In this document: piece by piece, positions 7,401 through 12,792 of the stretch
Layout: every line of letters begins with the position of its first letter
Numbering within the stretch: the stretch's first letter is position 1
Source of the DNA: Deltaproteobacteria bacterium
Lineage (GTDB): Bacteria; Desulfobacterota; Desulfarculia; Adiutricales; Adiutricaceae
Reading direction: 5' to 3'
Assembly (NCBI GenBank): GCA_031267005.1
Contig: JAIRZX010000084.1
Location: forward strand, 1-12,792
DNA: 12,792 nt
Made by a program: the position numbers and the translations under genes
Notes under the pieces: generated by a model
Told to the model about the DNA's origin: nothing
The model's database searches: none
The model's input: only the letters and a program-made list of their open reading frames with translations

Positions 7401-9816
7401 TGGCGGCCTGGCCGTTGTAGTCCAAGGTGACGGTCCGCCACGTCCAAGAGGGCCGCGGGAAGCTGTTCTGGGCCTTGGCGTCGGTAACTATCGACTGCAT
7501 GGAGTTCTGGGAGCTTAACTTGAGCGTTTGCTGCCGCTGGGAGACGGGAGGGGCGGGGTAGGGCCTCGGTGCAGCGGCCACCGCCCCGGACATCCGACTG
7601 CGCACGGACGGTTCCGCCTTGTCCTCGTGCAGGGTTTGCTCGTCGTCCTGGGACGGGGCGTAGAGCGCCTGCGGTGAATCGGGCTCGTAGGCGTCGGCCG
7701 CCATGTCGTAAGCTCGCGGCTGCTGGGAGGCCGCGAAGACCGGGGCGCGGCCGTAGCGGTACAGCGGCGCGGACGGCCCCAGCGCCCAGTCGGAGGCCGA
7801 GCCGAAGGACGAGGGCTCCAGCTGGGGGTAGGCCGCCCAGCGGGCTTGGAGTATCACGAAGCTGGCGCAGGTGACGACGAGGAAGACGGAGCTTAAGGCC
7901 CTCCACGAAAAGACCACGAAGCGCGCCTTGCCCTTGGCGGGGAGCACCTTAAGTATCGCCGAGGCCGCGAGTATGTGCAGGTACACCAGCCTCGGGCAGA
8001 GGTACTCCTGGTAGGAGACGGCCAGGGTCGCCGCGCCGAGCGCGGCCCAGGGGAGCCCGAGGAGCCTCCAGGTGGCGAAGACGATGACAAGGACTATGAA
8101 CAGGTCCAAGGTGGTCCAGCGGTCACGCCAGGCGGCCGGGAGCCGGTCCCCGCCCGACGCGTCCGCCCCTGAGACGTTTACGAGCTTCCAGCCCGGGGGG
8201 AGGTTCACGACGGCGTTGCCGGTCGAGAGCGCCTGGTCCCAGCCGGCGGCCGGGAAGTCGCCCGAAAAGTCATTGATCCTCAGGTCGGCCTGCAAGTCCA
8301 CCATGCCGCGGCGGAGCTGGAGGCCCGGGGCGTCCTCGCCCTTGGAGTTCTTCTGCCAGGTGATGACCTGGGGCTCGCCGTTCAAGGTGGCCTGGCCTAT
8401 CTCGAAGGGCGGGTCCGCCGTGAGCCTCCAGTCCCGGCGCATCTGGCCCTGGAGGAGGTCCCGGCAGGTGAGCGCCCCGCCACCGTAGTCCAGCCAGCAC
8501 TCCCTGGACAGGTGAAGAAGGTTCGGCCCGGGATCGGGGTCCCCGCGCCTCAGGGTGGTGACTGTAAGGCTCTCCCCCTCGCCCACCGCGTAGACCGGGA
8601 GGCCGGTCCAGGGGATGTCGGCCTGGGAGGCGTCTATCTGGACGGCCCCCTCCACCTCGGCCTGCCTTAAGATCGGATCCGACTGGAAGGCCCAGTACTC
8701 CTGCCCGAAGATCCCCGAAACCGGGCCCAGGACCTCCGTCCCCCCCACGGAGGACGGCGGGGCGCCGCCGCCGGGGGCCGGGGAGCTTTCGGCGGACGGC
8801 GCGGGGGAGTCCCCGGGCGCGGCGGCCCGTGCGCCTTCGCCGGTCTGGCGGGATTCGATGAAGACGTCGTAGGAGCCTGGGCGGACCTGGATCCTCAAGC
8901 CTTCGGAGGTGAGCCTCGCGGGGAGGGGCGACCGGAGGGACACGGGCCTGCCGCCGGGAAGCAGGAGCCCGGGCACCAGCTCCTCCCGCGGCTCGCCCGA
9001 GACGGTAATCCTGGCGCGGGTGGTGACCGAGAGCGGCTGGTCGTCGCGCACGAGCCTCGCCACCCTGACGTCGATGAAGTCGCCCTCGCGGCCGGCGGGA
9101 GGCGCCTCCTCCCCGGCCGGCGGGGGCGGGGCGGCGGGATCCTTGAGCCAGATCCTGGCCGTGCCGGAGTTCCAGTCCATGTCCGTCTCGGGGAACTCCA
9201 AAGGCTTCCCGTTCACGGTTACCGACGGGAAGGGGCCCAAAGGCACCGTCACGGTCTCCGGGAGCTGCGTCCATCTCCAGGACCCGCTTATATCGTGGGT
9301 CCCCTCGTCCAGCACCGCCGCGGGCCCGCCGTCGTTCCCGACGGAAATCCTGTCGCTGAAAAGCCCGGAACCCTCGATCACCTCCCCCGGCCAGCTTTTG
9401 GCGTCCCCGGGGAGCTTCACGTTGCGCCTCCCGCCGCGAACCGTCCAGACGCCCTTGAAGGTCCCCCCCGAGTCGCTGAGATCCAGGGAAAGGGTCACGG
9501 GAAGGACGCAGTAGCTCGGCGAGTACCCGTCGGGGCCCATCGGGCAGCGGTAGTGCTCCTCCCCGTAGAGGACCCAGTTGGACCAGCGTTCCAGCTCCGG
9601 GGGCGCCCCGGTCTCCGCGAAAGGCACGGCCAGGGCCGCGGTCGGGAAGGCGAGGAGGAGGGCCAGGGCCGCGGCCGGGAAGGCGAGGAGGAGGGCCAAG
9701 GCCGCGTCTCGGCGGGGGCGGGCGGCCGGGGCCCGCCCGCCGGAACTCCGGGAGGCTTCGGGGGGCAACGGGGGACGGGAGGGCGGGAGGGCCGCTGTCC
9801 GGAGTAGTGCGGTCAT
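4498..9816 (-). CDS. Giant two-part inner-membrane protein of an unnamed conserved family (1772 aa)
   Basis: Function unknown. I place it from memory in a family of large unnamed proteobacterial inner-membrane proteins, usually about 1300-1400 residues. The ATG at 9816 is chosen because it gives a signal peptide (about 38-63); the frame runs on upstream only through repeat DNA. Residues 65-560 form a beta-rich exported region (Cys91 and Cys103; ARITVSGEPREELVPG; SPLPARL; LRRGDPDPGP; NLPPGWKL). About four membrane segments follow (569-656), then a linker, SWTWRTVTLDY, and a segment at 822-840. A second exported region runs about 950-1470 after a hydrophobic stretch (925-950). The end has WSHAGAF, TPLKTVSWLL, SSEHGLMWFQDR and RVLMLAWALW with about five segments (1478-1636). 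Excess length lies in low-complexity inserts (330-360, 842-922, 1101-1200) and a collagen-like tail. In relatives I recall a Cys pair near residues 975-985; here TPPPSVPDLE has none. Confidence 0.85.
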   Translation of the reverse strand: MTALLRTAALPPSRPPLPPEASRSSGGRAPAARPRRDAALALLLAFPAAALALLLAFPTAALAVPFAETGAPPELERWSNWVLYGEEHYRCPMGPDGYSPSYCVLPVTLSLDLSDSGGTFKGVWTVRGGRRNVKLPGDAKSWPGEVIEGSGLFSDRISVGNDGGPAAVLDEGTHDISGSWRWTQLPETVTVPLGPFPSVTVNGKPLEFPETDMDWNSGTARIWLKDPAAPPPPAGEEAPPAGREGDFIDVRVARLVRDDQPLSVTTRARITVSGEPREELVPGLLLPGGRPVSLRSPLPARLTSEGLRIQVRPGSYDVFIESRQTGEGARAAAPGDSPAPSAESSPAPGGGAPPSSVGGTEVLGPVSGIFGQEYWAFQSDPILRQAEVEGAVQIDASQADIPWTGLPVYAVGEGESLTVTTLRRGDPDPGPNLLHLSRECWLDYGGGALTCRDLLQGQMRRDWRLTADPPFEIGQATLNGEPQVITWQKNSKGEDAPGLQLRRGMVDLQADLRINDFSGDFPAAGWDQALSTGNAVVNLPPGWKLVNVSGADASGGDRLPAAWRDRWTTLDLFIVLVIVFATWRLLGLPWAALGAATLAVSYQEYLCPRLVYLHILAASAILKVLPAKGKARFVVFSWRALSSVFLVVTCASFVILQARWAAYPQLEPSSFGSASDWALGPSAPLYRYGRAPVFAASQQPRAYDMAADAYEPDSPQALYAPSQDDEQTLHEDKAEPSVRSRMSGAVAAAPRPYPAPPVSQRQQTLKLSSQNSMQSIVTDAKAQNSFPRPSWTWRTVTLDYNGQAAKDQTTGLTLTGPKTNRVLGALRLLLSVWFSLCVLGLRLPSGAPPRLAALFPPPKAPESPKCPDGPGGPGGSAGPEGSGGSGNPEGSGGSEGKKASENPGGGKGPGGGKSEGLPKPASGAAPALALVLALALAASALSACFASQAFAQSDSPFPSERMLEILEQRLKERPATPPPSVPDLEIRPGDGVLSMEFQVEAPREGFVSLPQLDPKIFQPAKASVNGSDAPLLAKDGEHLLLVPQGAARILFEGRLSDAATFQISFAGGSRPMRASLSGTGWDLRGVDPRGQLTGSAVFLSRSAASPGSGVPEGPVPEGPDGSSPNSPARDGGEAPSAGSGQDSPEGASPDGSAAGAGEGTGEAASGGQDGGEAAGRPGGREEPPSGPSPSGNAPAASAPSMIKPFFKLTRTVSLGQELKVLTSVEPLAELEAPFTLAVPLLAGETPMASGLSVEDGTAHLTLSPGSTTRSWESALRLPDDGSLALEAADGPWSEVWILDAATLWRVEAEGIPPVLSISDSGYWNPEWRPAPGDSLKLSVSRPKPVEGQYLVTDRAGLSVQVGKEITRAKLSLSIRSSQGGNHSFRLPAGAVTEELTLNSRPLPFGRPDADGGGPTVTAPLNPGNHLLEVEFTIPSKAGLISSSPRIDLGMPSANIDTRLNLPPERWTLLVGGPVQGPAVLFWSHAGAFLVFAFFLSSLKLTPLKTVSWLLFFLGISQLSVTASFVCAGWLLALGLRSGKFGDVKKPWRFNGLQLLLVLWTAVALYLIYRGLTHGLLESPNMSVDGNMSSEHGLMWFQDRASGPFERAWAITLPGAMYRVLMLAWALWMAVSVVRWLRWGWKAFSLTALWKRSPRRPRGARMTPAQRMAMGRNMGYPPVPGYPQGPWQGAAWPQGPPPQMEPGSPPVPLGPPGPQGPLGPQGQPGPADPSGETGPPGPDGRPRPRGPEAGGGAAPGSGEPGSGGPEGGEPEKP
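4565..4722 (-). other. Collagen-like Gly-X-Y tail coding segment
   Basis: The last 75 or so residues of the giant membrane protein are Pro/Gly-rich. Within them a Gly-X-Y register runs through GPPGPQGPLGPQGQPGPA and resumes with GETGPPGPDG, with two interruptions (DPS, RPR). A Tyr/Pro/Gln-rich stretch (GYPPVPGYPQGPWQG) precedes it. This follows the last membrane segment and a basic stretch (KRSPRRPRGAR), so by the positive-inside rule it should be cytoplasmic, which is odd for a collagen-like sequence. Confidence 0.7.
9628..9706 (-). repeat. 33-bp in-frame tandem duplication in the signal peptide
   Basis: Two 33-bp copies (9628-9660 and 9661-9693) differ by a single base, with a partial third copy at 9694-9706. 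They encode the repeated peptide ALALLLAFPAA / ALALLLAFPTA in the hydrophobic core of the giant protein's signal peptide, nearly doubling its length. Confidence 0.92.
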
Positions 9817-10030
9817 CGGGGAGCCTGCTTTCGGGTGCCGCGCGCTCGGTCCTGGGAACGGCGGCATGAAAAACCGAGGGGAGCGCTTCCGCAGCAGAGG
9901 GCCTCGGGGGCCGGGAGGCGAAAAGCGCGGAGGCGCTGCGGCTGGAACGCGCGGATGCCTGGAGGCGCGTAGCGCCGGGGCATGAAGGCCCTGGGCTTGG
10001 AAGGCCGGGGACAGAAGGCGCGAAGGCAAG

Positions 10031-10094
10031 GGAAGGCGAAGGCGCTGGAAGGCGAAGGCGCTGGAGGGCGAAGGCGCTGGAAGGCGAAGGCGCG
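10031..10094. repeat. 16-bp tandem repeat, four copies
   Basis: Four contiguous copies of GGAAGGCGAAGGCGCT start at 10031, 10047, 10063 and 10079. Copies 1 and 2 are identical; copies 3 and 4 each differ by one base. The array lies about 215 bp upstream of the giant gene's ATG and keeps its frame artificially open, since 16 bp gives no internal stops in that phase. Confidence 0.93.
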
Positions 10095-10162
10095 GAAACG
10101 GCGTCCGGAACCTCCCGACGCCAGGGCGCCTGGCACGAACTGTTACTTGAGCGGGGCCCAAG

Positions 10163-10186
10163 CCGTCGCGCCGCCCTCCGCGACGG
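10163..10186. promoter_or_regulatory. Perfect 8-bp inverted repeat in the divergent region
   Basis: CCGTCGCG (10163-10170) and CGCGACGG (10179-10186) are exact reverse complements around an 8-base loop. Flanking AAG and TTT extend it with A-T and G-T pairs. It could be an operator between the divergent genes or a hairpin in either leader. Only TTTA follows, too short for a clear terminator. Confidence 0.45.
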
Positions 10187-10543
10187 TTTAGCCGCGTCGC
10201 CCCGAACGCAGTTCCATAGGGCTTGGACGCCCATGGCGCACGGGAAAAGAAAAAAGGCAGGTTAGGGATGGATGGACTCTACGCTCTTATCCCGCAATCT
10301 TACCCTGCGGCTTGAGGCAATGCAATCGCGCCCGCGCCCGGCCGACCGGAACTTCCCGGATAAGCGGGCTCCGGGGAGGAGGCGCGCGGCGGACTGCGGC
10401 TCCGTTCGAACGCGGCGCCCGGTTCCCGTCTCCTTGCGGGGAAAAGGGGGCGGAAAAGGGGTAGAATGGCAACAAGTTCCATCCGAAGGCCTCCATGGGA
10501 GTCCCGAGGCTTCCCGTGACTTCCGGGGATTCAGGCTCTTCGG

Positions 10544-10581
10544 CAGTTTCCGGCTCTGCCGCCAGTTTCCGGCGCTGCCGG
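10544..10581. repeat. 19-bp tandem repeat pair
   Basis: CAGTTTCCGGCTCTGCCGC (10544-10562) is followed at once by CAGTTTCCGGCGCTGCCGG (10563-10581), two mismatches. The stretch up to about 10700 stays rich in TTCCGG and GTTTCAG motifs. Confidence 0.85.
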
Positions 10582-10758
10582 TTCTTTAAGGCCTTCCTGG
10601 CCTTCCCTCTCAAGGAGGGCGTCCTGGCTTTCCGGCCTACCGGGTTTTCCGGTGTTTCAGGCGTTTCAGTTTCTTCCGTAGCCGTCCGAAGGGGCCCGGG
10701 GGTTCCGGGCAAGACGCCCTTTCCCGTAGCGGGGGGCCTTCGCCCGCATCCCGCCGCG

Positions 10759-10789
10759 CGTCGGCCATAAGCCTCGTCGGCCATAAGCC
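10759..10789 (+). promoter_or_regulatory. Paired CGTCGGCCATAAGCC boxes upstream of alkC
   Basis: The 15-mer CGTCGGCCATAAGCC occurs at 10759-10773 and 10775-10789, one base apart, 52 bp before the alkC start. The core CCATAAGCC recurs a third time inside the alkC coding sequence (10864-10872). This may be a set of binding sites for a regulator of alkC, or merely another short tandem repeat in a repeat-rich region. It does not look like the Ada box. Confidence 0.4.
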
Positions 10790-10841
10790 GCGTCAGCAGT
10801 AAAGAGAGCCGCGCCCGGCCGGGGCTCCGAGGAGTTTGTTT

Positions 10842-11951
10842 GTGCCCGAGCCCTTCAAGGAAACCATAAGCCGGGACTTTATAAAGAAGCTCTCCGCCGC
10901 CCTTAAAGGCGCCTCGCCGGGATTCGACGGGCGTTCCTTCGTCCGGAAGGCCTGTCCGGAAGGGTTTTCCGAGCTGGGCCTCATGGATCGGGTGGGACGG
11001 GTGGCCGAGGCTTTGGGGGCGCATCTCCCGTCGGACTACGGGTCGGCCTTAAAGGCCCTGTTCGCGGTCTCCGAGGGATTCGGGGGGCTTCCGGGCTTCG
11101 TTTTCCCGCGCTTCGTGGCCGAGTTCGGACTGACTCCGGAGCGTTTCGACCGTTCCATGGACGCGCTAAAACGATTCACCGTCGGCTCCTCTTCGGAGTT
11201 CGGGGTGAGGCCCTTCATCAGAAAGGATCCGGAGCGGGCCCTGGCGCACATGAGGAAATGGGCCGGTGACGCGAACCACGAGGTGAGGCGGCTCGCCTCG
11301 GAGGGGGCGAGGCCCCGGCTCCCCTGGGGGGGCTTTATCCCCGCGTTCGTGAAGGACCCGTCTCCGGTGCTGGGGATAGTGGAGGGCCTCATGGAGGATC
11401 CTTCCCTCTTCGTGCGCAAGAGTTTGGGGAACTCGCTGAACGACGTCTCGAAGGACCACCCGGAGCTGTTTTTGGAGTTTTCCAGGAAGCGCCTCGGGAA
11501 GGGGGAGCTTACGGACTGGATCCTCCGGCGCGGGGCCAGGACGCTGATTAAGAGGAAGCACGGGGGGGCCCTCGCGCTCTTCGGTTACGCGGCCGCCCCG
11601 TCCTCCAAGGCCGACATGCTCGAATCCGCCTCCCTAGGAGTCTCGCCAGCGACCGTGAAGATAGGTTCGTGGGCGGAGCTCTCCTACGGCGTTACGCTCG
11701 CCAAGTCCTTCGGCGGGCTCGTGCGCCTGGAGTACCGGGTCTCTTACCCGCCCGGCCCCGGGAAAACGCCCAGGGAGAAGCTTTTCTTCCTCCGCGAGAA
11801 ACTAATGGGCGAGGGCTCCTCCCTCCAAGGCGTCCGCCGCGTTTCATTCAAGGATCTCTCGATCCGGAAGCAGGTGCCCGGCAAGCATACCTTCGAGCTC
11901 ACGGTTAACGGCCTTTCTGCGGCGAAGGCGTCGCTCGCCTTGAAGAGGTAG
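10842..11951 (+). CDS. alkC: DNA alkylation repair glycosylase, AlkC family with Ig-like domain
   Basis: Removes N3-/N7-alkylated bases from DNA in base-excision repair, acting in the cytoplasm without flipping the base out. The GTG at 10842 is chosen over the in-frame TTG at 10836 because GAGGAG (10829-10834) sits seven bases before GTG and only one before TTG. The protein has 369 residues. Residues 1-250 form the HEAT-like helical repeat domain with family hallmarks: SSSEFGVRPFI (116-126), then ANHEVRRLASEGARPRLPWG (144-163), and VRKSLGNSLNDVSKDHPE (191-208). Residues about 265-369 are beta-rich (VSPATVKIGSWAELSYGV, FELTVNGLSAAKASLALKR) and match the C-terminal Ig-like domain of full-length AlkC. 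Glu119 and Glu154 seem to correspond to acidic active-site residues of characterised AlkC, from memory. It stands alone: no ada, alkA or ogt gene is nearby. It looks intact. Confidence 0.93.
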   Translation: MPEPFKETISRDFIKKLSAALKGASPGFDGRSFVRKACPEGFSELGLMDRVGRVAEALGAHLPSDYGSALKALFAVSEGFGGLPGFVFPRFVAEFGLTPERFDRSMDALKRFTVGSSSEFGVRPFIRKDPERALAHMRKWAGDANHEVRRLASEGARPRLPWGGFIPAFVKDPSPVLGIVEGLMEDPSLFVRKSLGNSLNDVSKDHPELFLEFSRKRLGKGELTDWILRRGARTLIKRKHGGALALFGYAAAPSSKADMLESASLGVSPATVKIGSWAELSYGVTLAKSFGGLVRLEYRVSYPPGPGKTPREKLFFLREKLMGEGSSLQGVRRVSFKDLSIRKQVPGKHTFELTVNGLSAAKASLALKR

Positions 11952-12052
11952 GGCTTGCCCTGAAGAGGCGGGGTTCGGCCTGAAGGGGTTGGCCTGAAGG
12001 GTTTGGGGCGAATGAAGAGGCGGGGATTGCCATGAAGAGTTACGGCTCGGCA
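11941..12052 (+). repeat. About 20-bp degenerate tandem repeat overlapping the alkC stop
   Basis: Six units begin TGAAGRG at 11941, 11961, 11981, 11995, 12013 and 12033, spaced 20, 20, 14, 18 and 20 bp. The first unit contains the last alkC codons and stop (TTG AAG AGG TAG); later units repeat it as TGAAGAGGCGGGG. The array seems to have grown from the gene's 3' end into the intergenic region. Confidence 0.85.
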
Positions 12053-12181
12053 GGCCTTGGAGAAGGGCTTGGCGCCGAGGGAAGCGGCAGTTGAAGGGAG
12101 CGGGAGCCGAGGGGAGAGGCGTAGATGCGTTTTCATGCTGGAGCGATGAGATTTTATGCTGTTGTGCCGGAAGCGTGGCAG

Positions 12182-12300
12182 GGAACGCGGGGGCTGGAAA
12201 GCGAGGGAAAGCGAGAACGGGAGGGAAGGGAAGGGAAGGGCTGAAACGGAAGAAGCGAGGGGAATGGCGGAAGGGGAGAAGGGAATGGCGGAATGGGAGC
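12182..12300 (+). repeat. Purine-rich low-complexity tract
   Basis: Almost unbroken G and A on the plus strand, including GGGAAGGGAAGGGAAGGG-type iterations near 12225-12240 and two copies of GGAATGGCGGAA (12261-12272 and 12282-12293, period 21). Such strand asymmetry favours triplex or slipped structures; no coding role is apparent. Confidence 0.75.
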
Positions 12301-12463
12301 TGAACGGCTGGCTCGCGGCGAAAAGGGCCTGAGAAAGCTGTTTCCGCGACAAGGGGGTAACCAGTCCGCGAAAGGCGGGCTTTTTGGCGGCTTTAGACTT
12401 TACGCGCGGGCTCGGGCAAGCGCGTCCGCAACCCGGACAGGCGCCCGCGTGACTCCGAAGGAA

Positions 12464-12500
12464 AGATTTTTAATTTTTCCAATTAAATTTTTGTATTCCC
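12464..12500. promoter_or_regulatory. AT-rich island, possible promoter
   Basis: AAAGATTTTTAATTTTTCC and AATTAAATTTTTG stand out sharply in otherwise GC-rich sequence. A second, shorter AT-rich patch follows at 12599-12614. These could be promoter regions for a gene beyond the right edge, but no well-spaced -35/-10 pair is evident. Confidence 0.3.
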
Positions 12501-12683
12501 TGAGGCTCCTCTGCCGATTCAAAGGAGGCCATACGTGCGCGTTTACGGAGTTTTATCGTGTCCCGTCCGGACGGGCGGGGAGATTTTTCGTCTCGGGCGG
12601 ATAAATTTTTGATTCAGAGGGGTGACTTGGGCCCTGAGAAATGAGATTATCGTCTTCGGAGAGCGGCGCCTGAGGCCGTTTTC

Positions 12684-12779
12684 CGGAAGACGGGGCGGAG
12701 ATCTTCCGTCGCGGGGCCCTCAAGGCCCCCCGCCCCGCCTTCCCGCGGTTCTTAGAAACGTTTTCCGTTTCGGAAACGG
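12684..12779. other. Cluster of three or four hairpins at the right edge
   Basis: CGGAAGA/TCTTCCG (12684-12690 with 12702-12708, 11-base loop); GGGGCC/GGCCCC (12713-12718 with 12724-12729, loop CTCAA); GAAACG/CGTTTC (12755-12760 with 12766-12771); and CCGTTTC-G-GAAACGG (12765-12779). The last two share bases 12765-12771 and cannot form together. This density of stems resembles a structured leader or 3' region of a gene outside the window. Confidence 0.5.
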
Positions 12780-12792
12780 CCCTTCCCCCGCG

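Larger units (their letters stand above)
9817..10841. other. Divergent 1-kb intergenic region rich in short repeats
   Basis: This must contain the promoters of both the giant membrane gene (leftward) and alkC (rightward). I see no convincing sigma-70 or sigma-54 pair. It holds a 16-bp tandem array (10031-10094), a hairpin (10163-10186), a 19-bp tandem pair (10544-10581) and repeated CCATAAGCC boxes just upstream of alkC. Open frames crossing it, including a 245-codon minus-strand frame at 10287-11024, are shadows of GC-rich repeat DNA. Confidence 0.6.
11952..12792. other. Region downstream of alkC without a supportable gene
   Basis: After the 20-bp repeats come a 21-bp degenerate pair (12124-12140 and 12145-12161, GATGNG...TTATGCTG-like), a purine-rich tract (about 12182-12300), an AT-rich island (about 12464-12500) and a hairpin cluster (12684-12779). 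The longest open frame (plus 12293-12604) has no Shine-Dalgarno site and no family resemblance. A short frame at 12125-12244 has a fair site but is composed mostly of the purine tract. No clear alkC terminator is seen. Confidence 0.55.

Noticed and set aside
6047..7420. Plus-strand open frame of 457 codons
   Set aside because: Antisense to the low-complexity part of the giant protein; Ser/Pro/Gly-rich and without recognisable domains.
9817..10161. Longer N-terminus for the giant protein
   Set aside because: The frame stays open only because it reads through 16-bp tandem repeats; the signal peptide begins properly at the ATG at 9816.
8270..10234. Second minus-strand open frame of 654 codons overlapping the giant gene
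   Set aside because: It is an Arg/Pro/Gly-rich shadow in another frame of a GC-rich gene, without signal peptide, conserved motif or ribosome site.
10434..10467. Promoter TTGCGG and TAGAAT before alkC
   Set aside because: The spacing is 22 bp and the start codon is almost 380 bp away; the match is no better than chance.
10287..11024. Minus-strand open frame of 245 codons overlapping the alkC start
   Set aside because: Overlaps a confident gene on the other strand and consists largely of translated short repeats (for example TEETETPETPENP).
12125..12244. 39-codon frame with a GAGAGG site before its ATG
   Set aside because: The C-terminal half is translated purine-rich repeat and the N-terminal half a degenerate 21-bp duplication; too little to support a gene.

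Overview
The window reads as a stretch of chromosome from a high-GC Gram-negative bacterium. Long Ala/Pro/Gly-rich reading frames, GTG and TTG starts preceded by good Shine-Dalgarno sites, Sec signal peptides and a very large inner-membrane protein fit a proteobacterium, perhaps of the former Deltaproteobacteria; I hold the taxonomic guess loosely. Coding density is low: only about two thirds of the window is supported coding sequence, and the intergenic tracts are unusually long and full of short degenerate tandem repeats and inverted repeats.

Layout. 1-1733: no gene that I can support; a 27-bp tandem array at the left edge, a 23-bp repeat pair, an 18-bp repeat pair and hairpins. 1734-3534, minus strand: a tandem family of small exported proteins sharing one beta-rich domain. 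Two members are intact (1734-2273 and 3124-3534); the one between them (about 2506-2890) is broken by a frameshift and an in-frame stop. 3926-4354, minus strand: a 142-residue cytosolic-looking protein with a TTG start. 4498-9816, minus strand: a 1772-residue membrane protein, recognised from memory as a conserved but unnamed large inner-membrane family, here swollen by Pro/Gly/Ser-rich linkers and a collagen-like tail. 9817-10841: a divergent, repeat-rich intergenic region. 10842-11951, plus strand: an AlkC-type DNA alkylation repair glycosylase with the C-terminal Ig-like domain. 11952-12792: no gene seen; a 20-bp tandem repeat running out of the alkC stop codon, a purine-rich tract, an AT-rich island and stacked hairpins.

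How the genes may work together (inference). The minus-strand genes all face the same way and four of the five encode envelope or exported proteins. The giant membrane protein and the 142-residue protein behind it are the best candidates for a functional pair; the exported paralogues downstream may be clients or simply neighbours. The divergent alkC is an isolated base-excision repair gene, unrelated in function. The most novel material is the exported paralogue family with its broken middle copy, the unnamed giant membrane protein with its small partner, and the density of minisatellite-like repeats, one of which overlaps the alkC stop codon. All homology statements come from reading and memory; no search was run.
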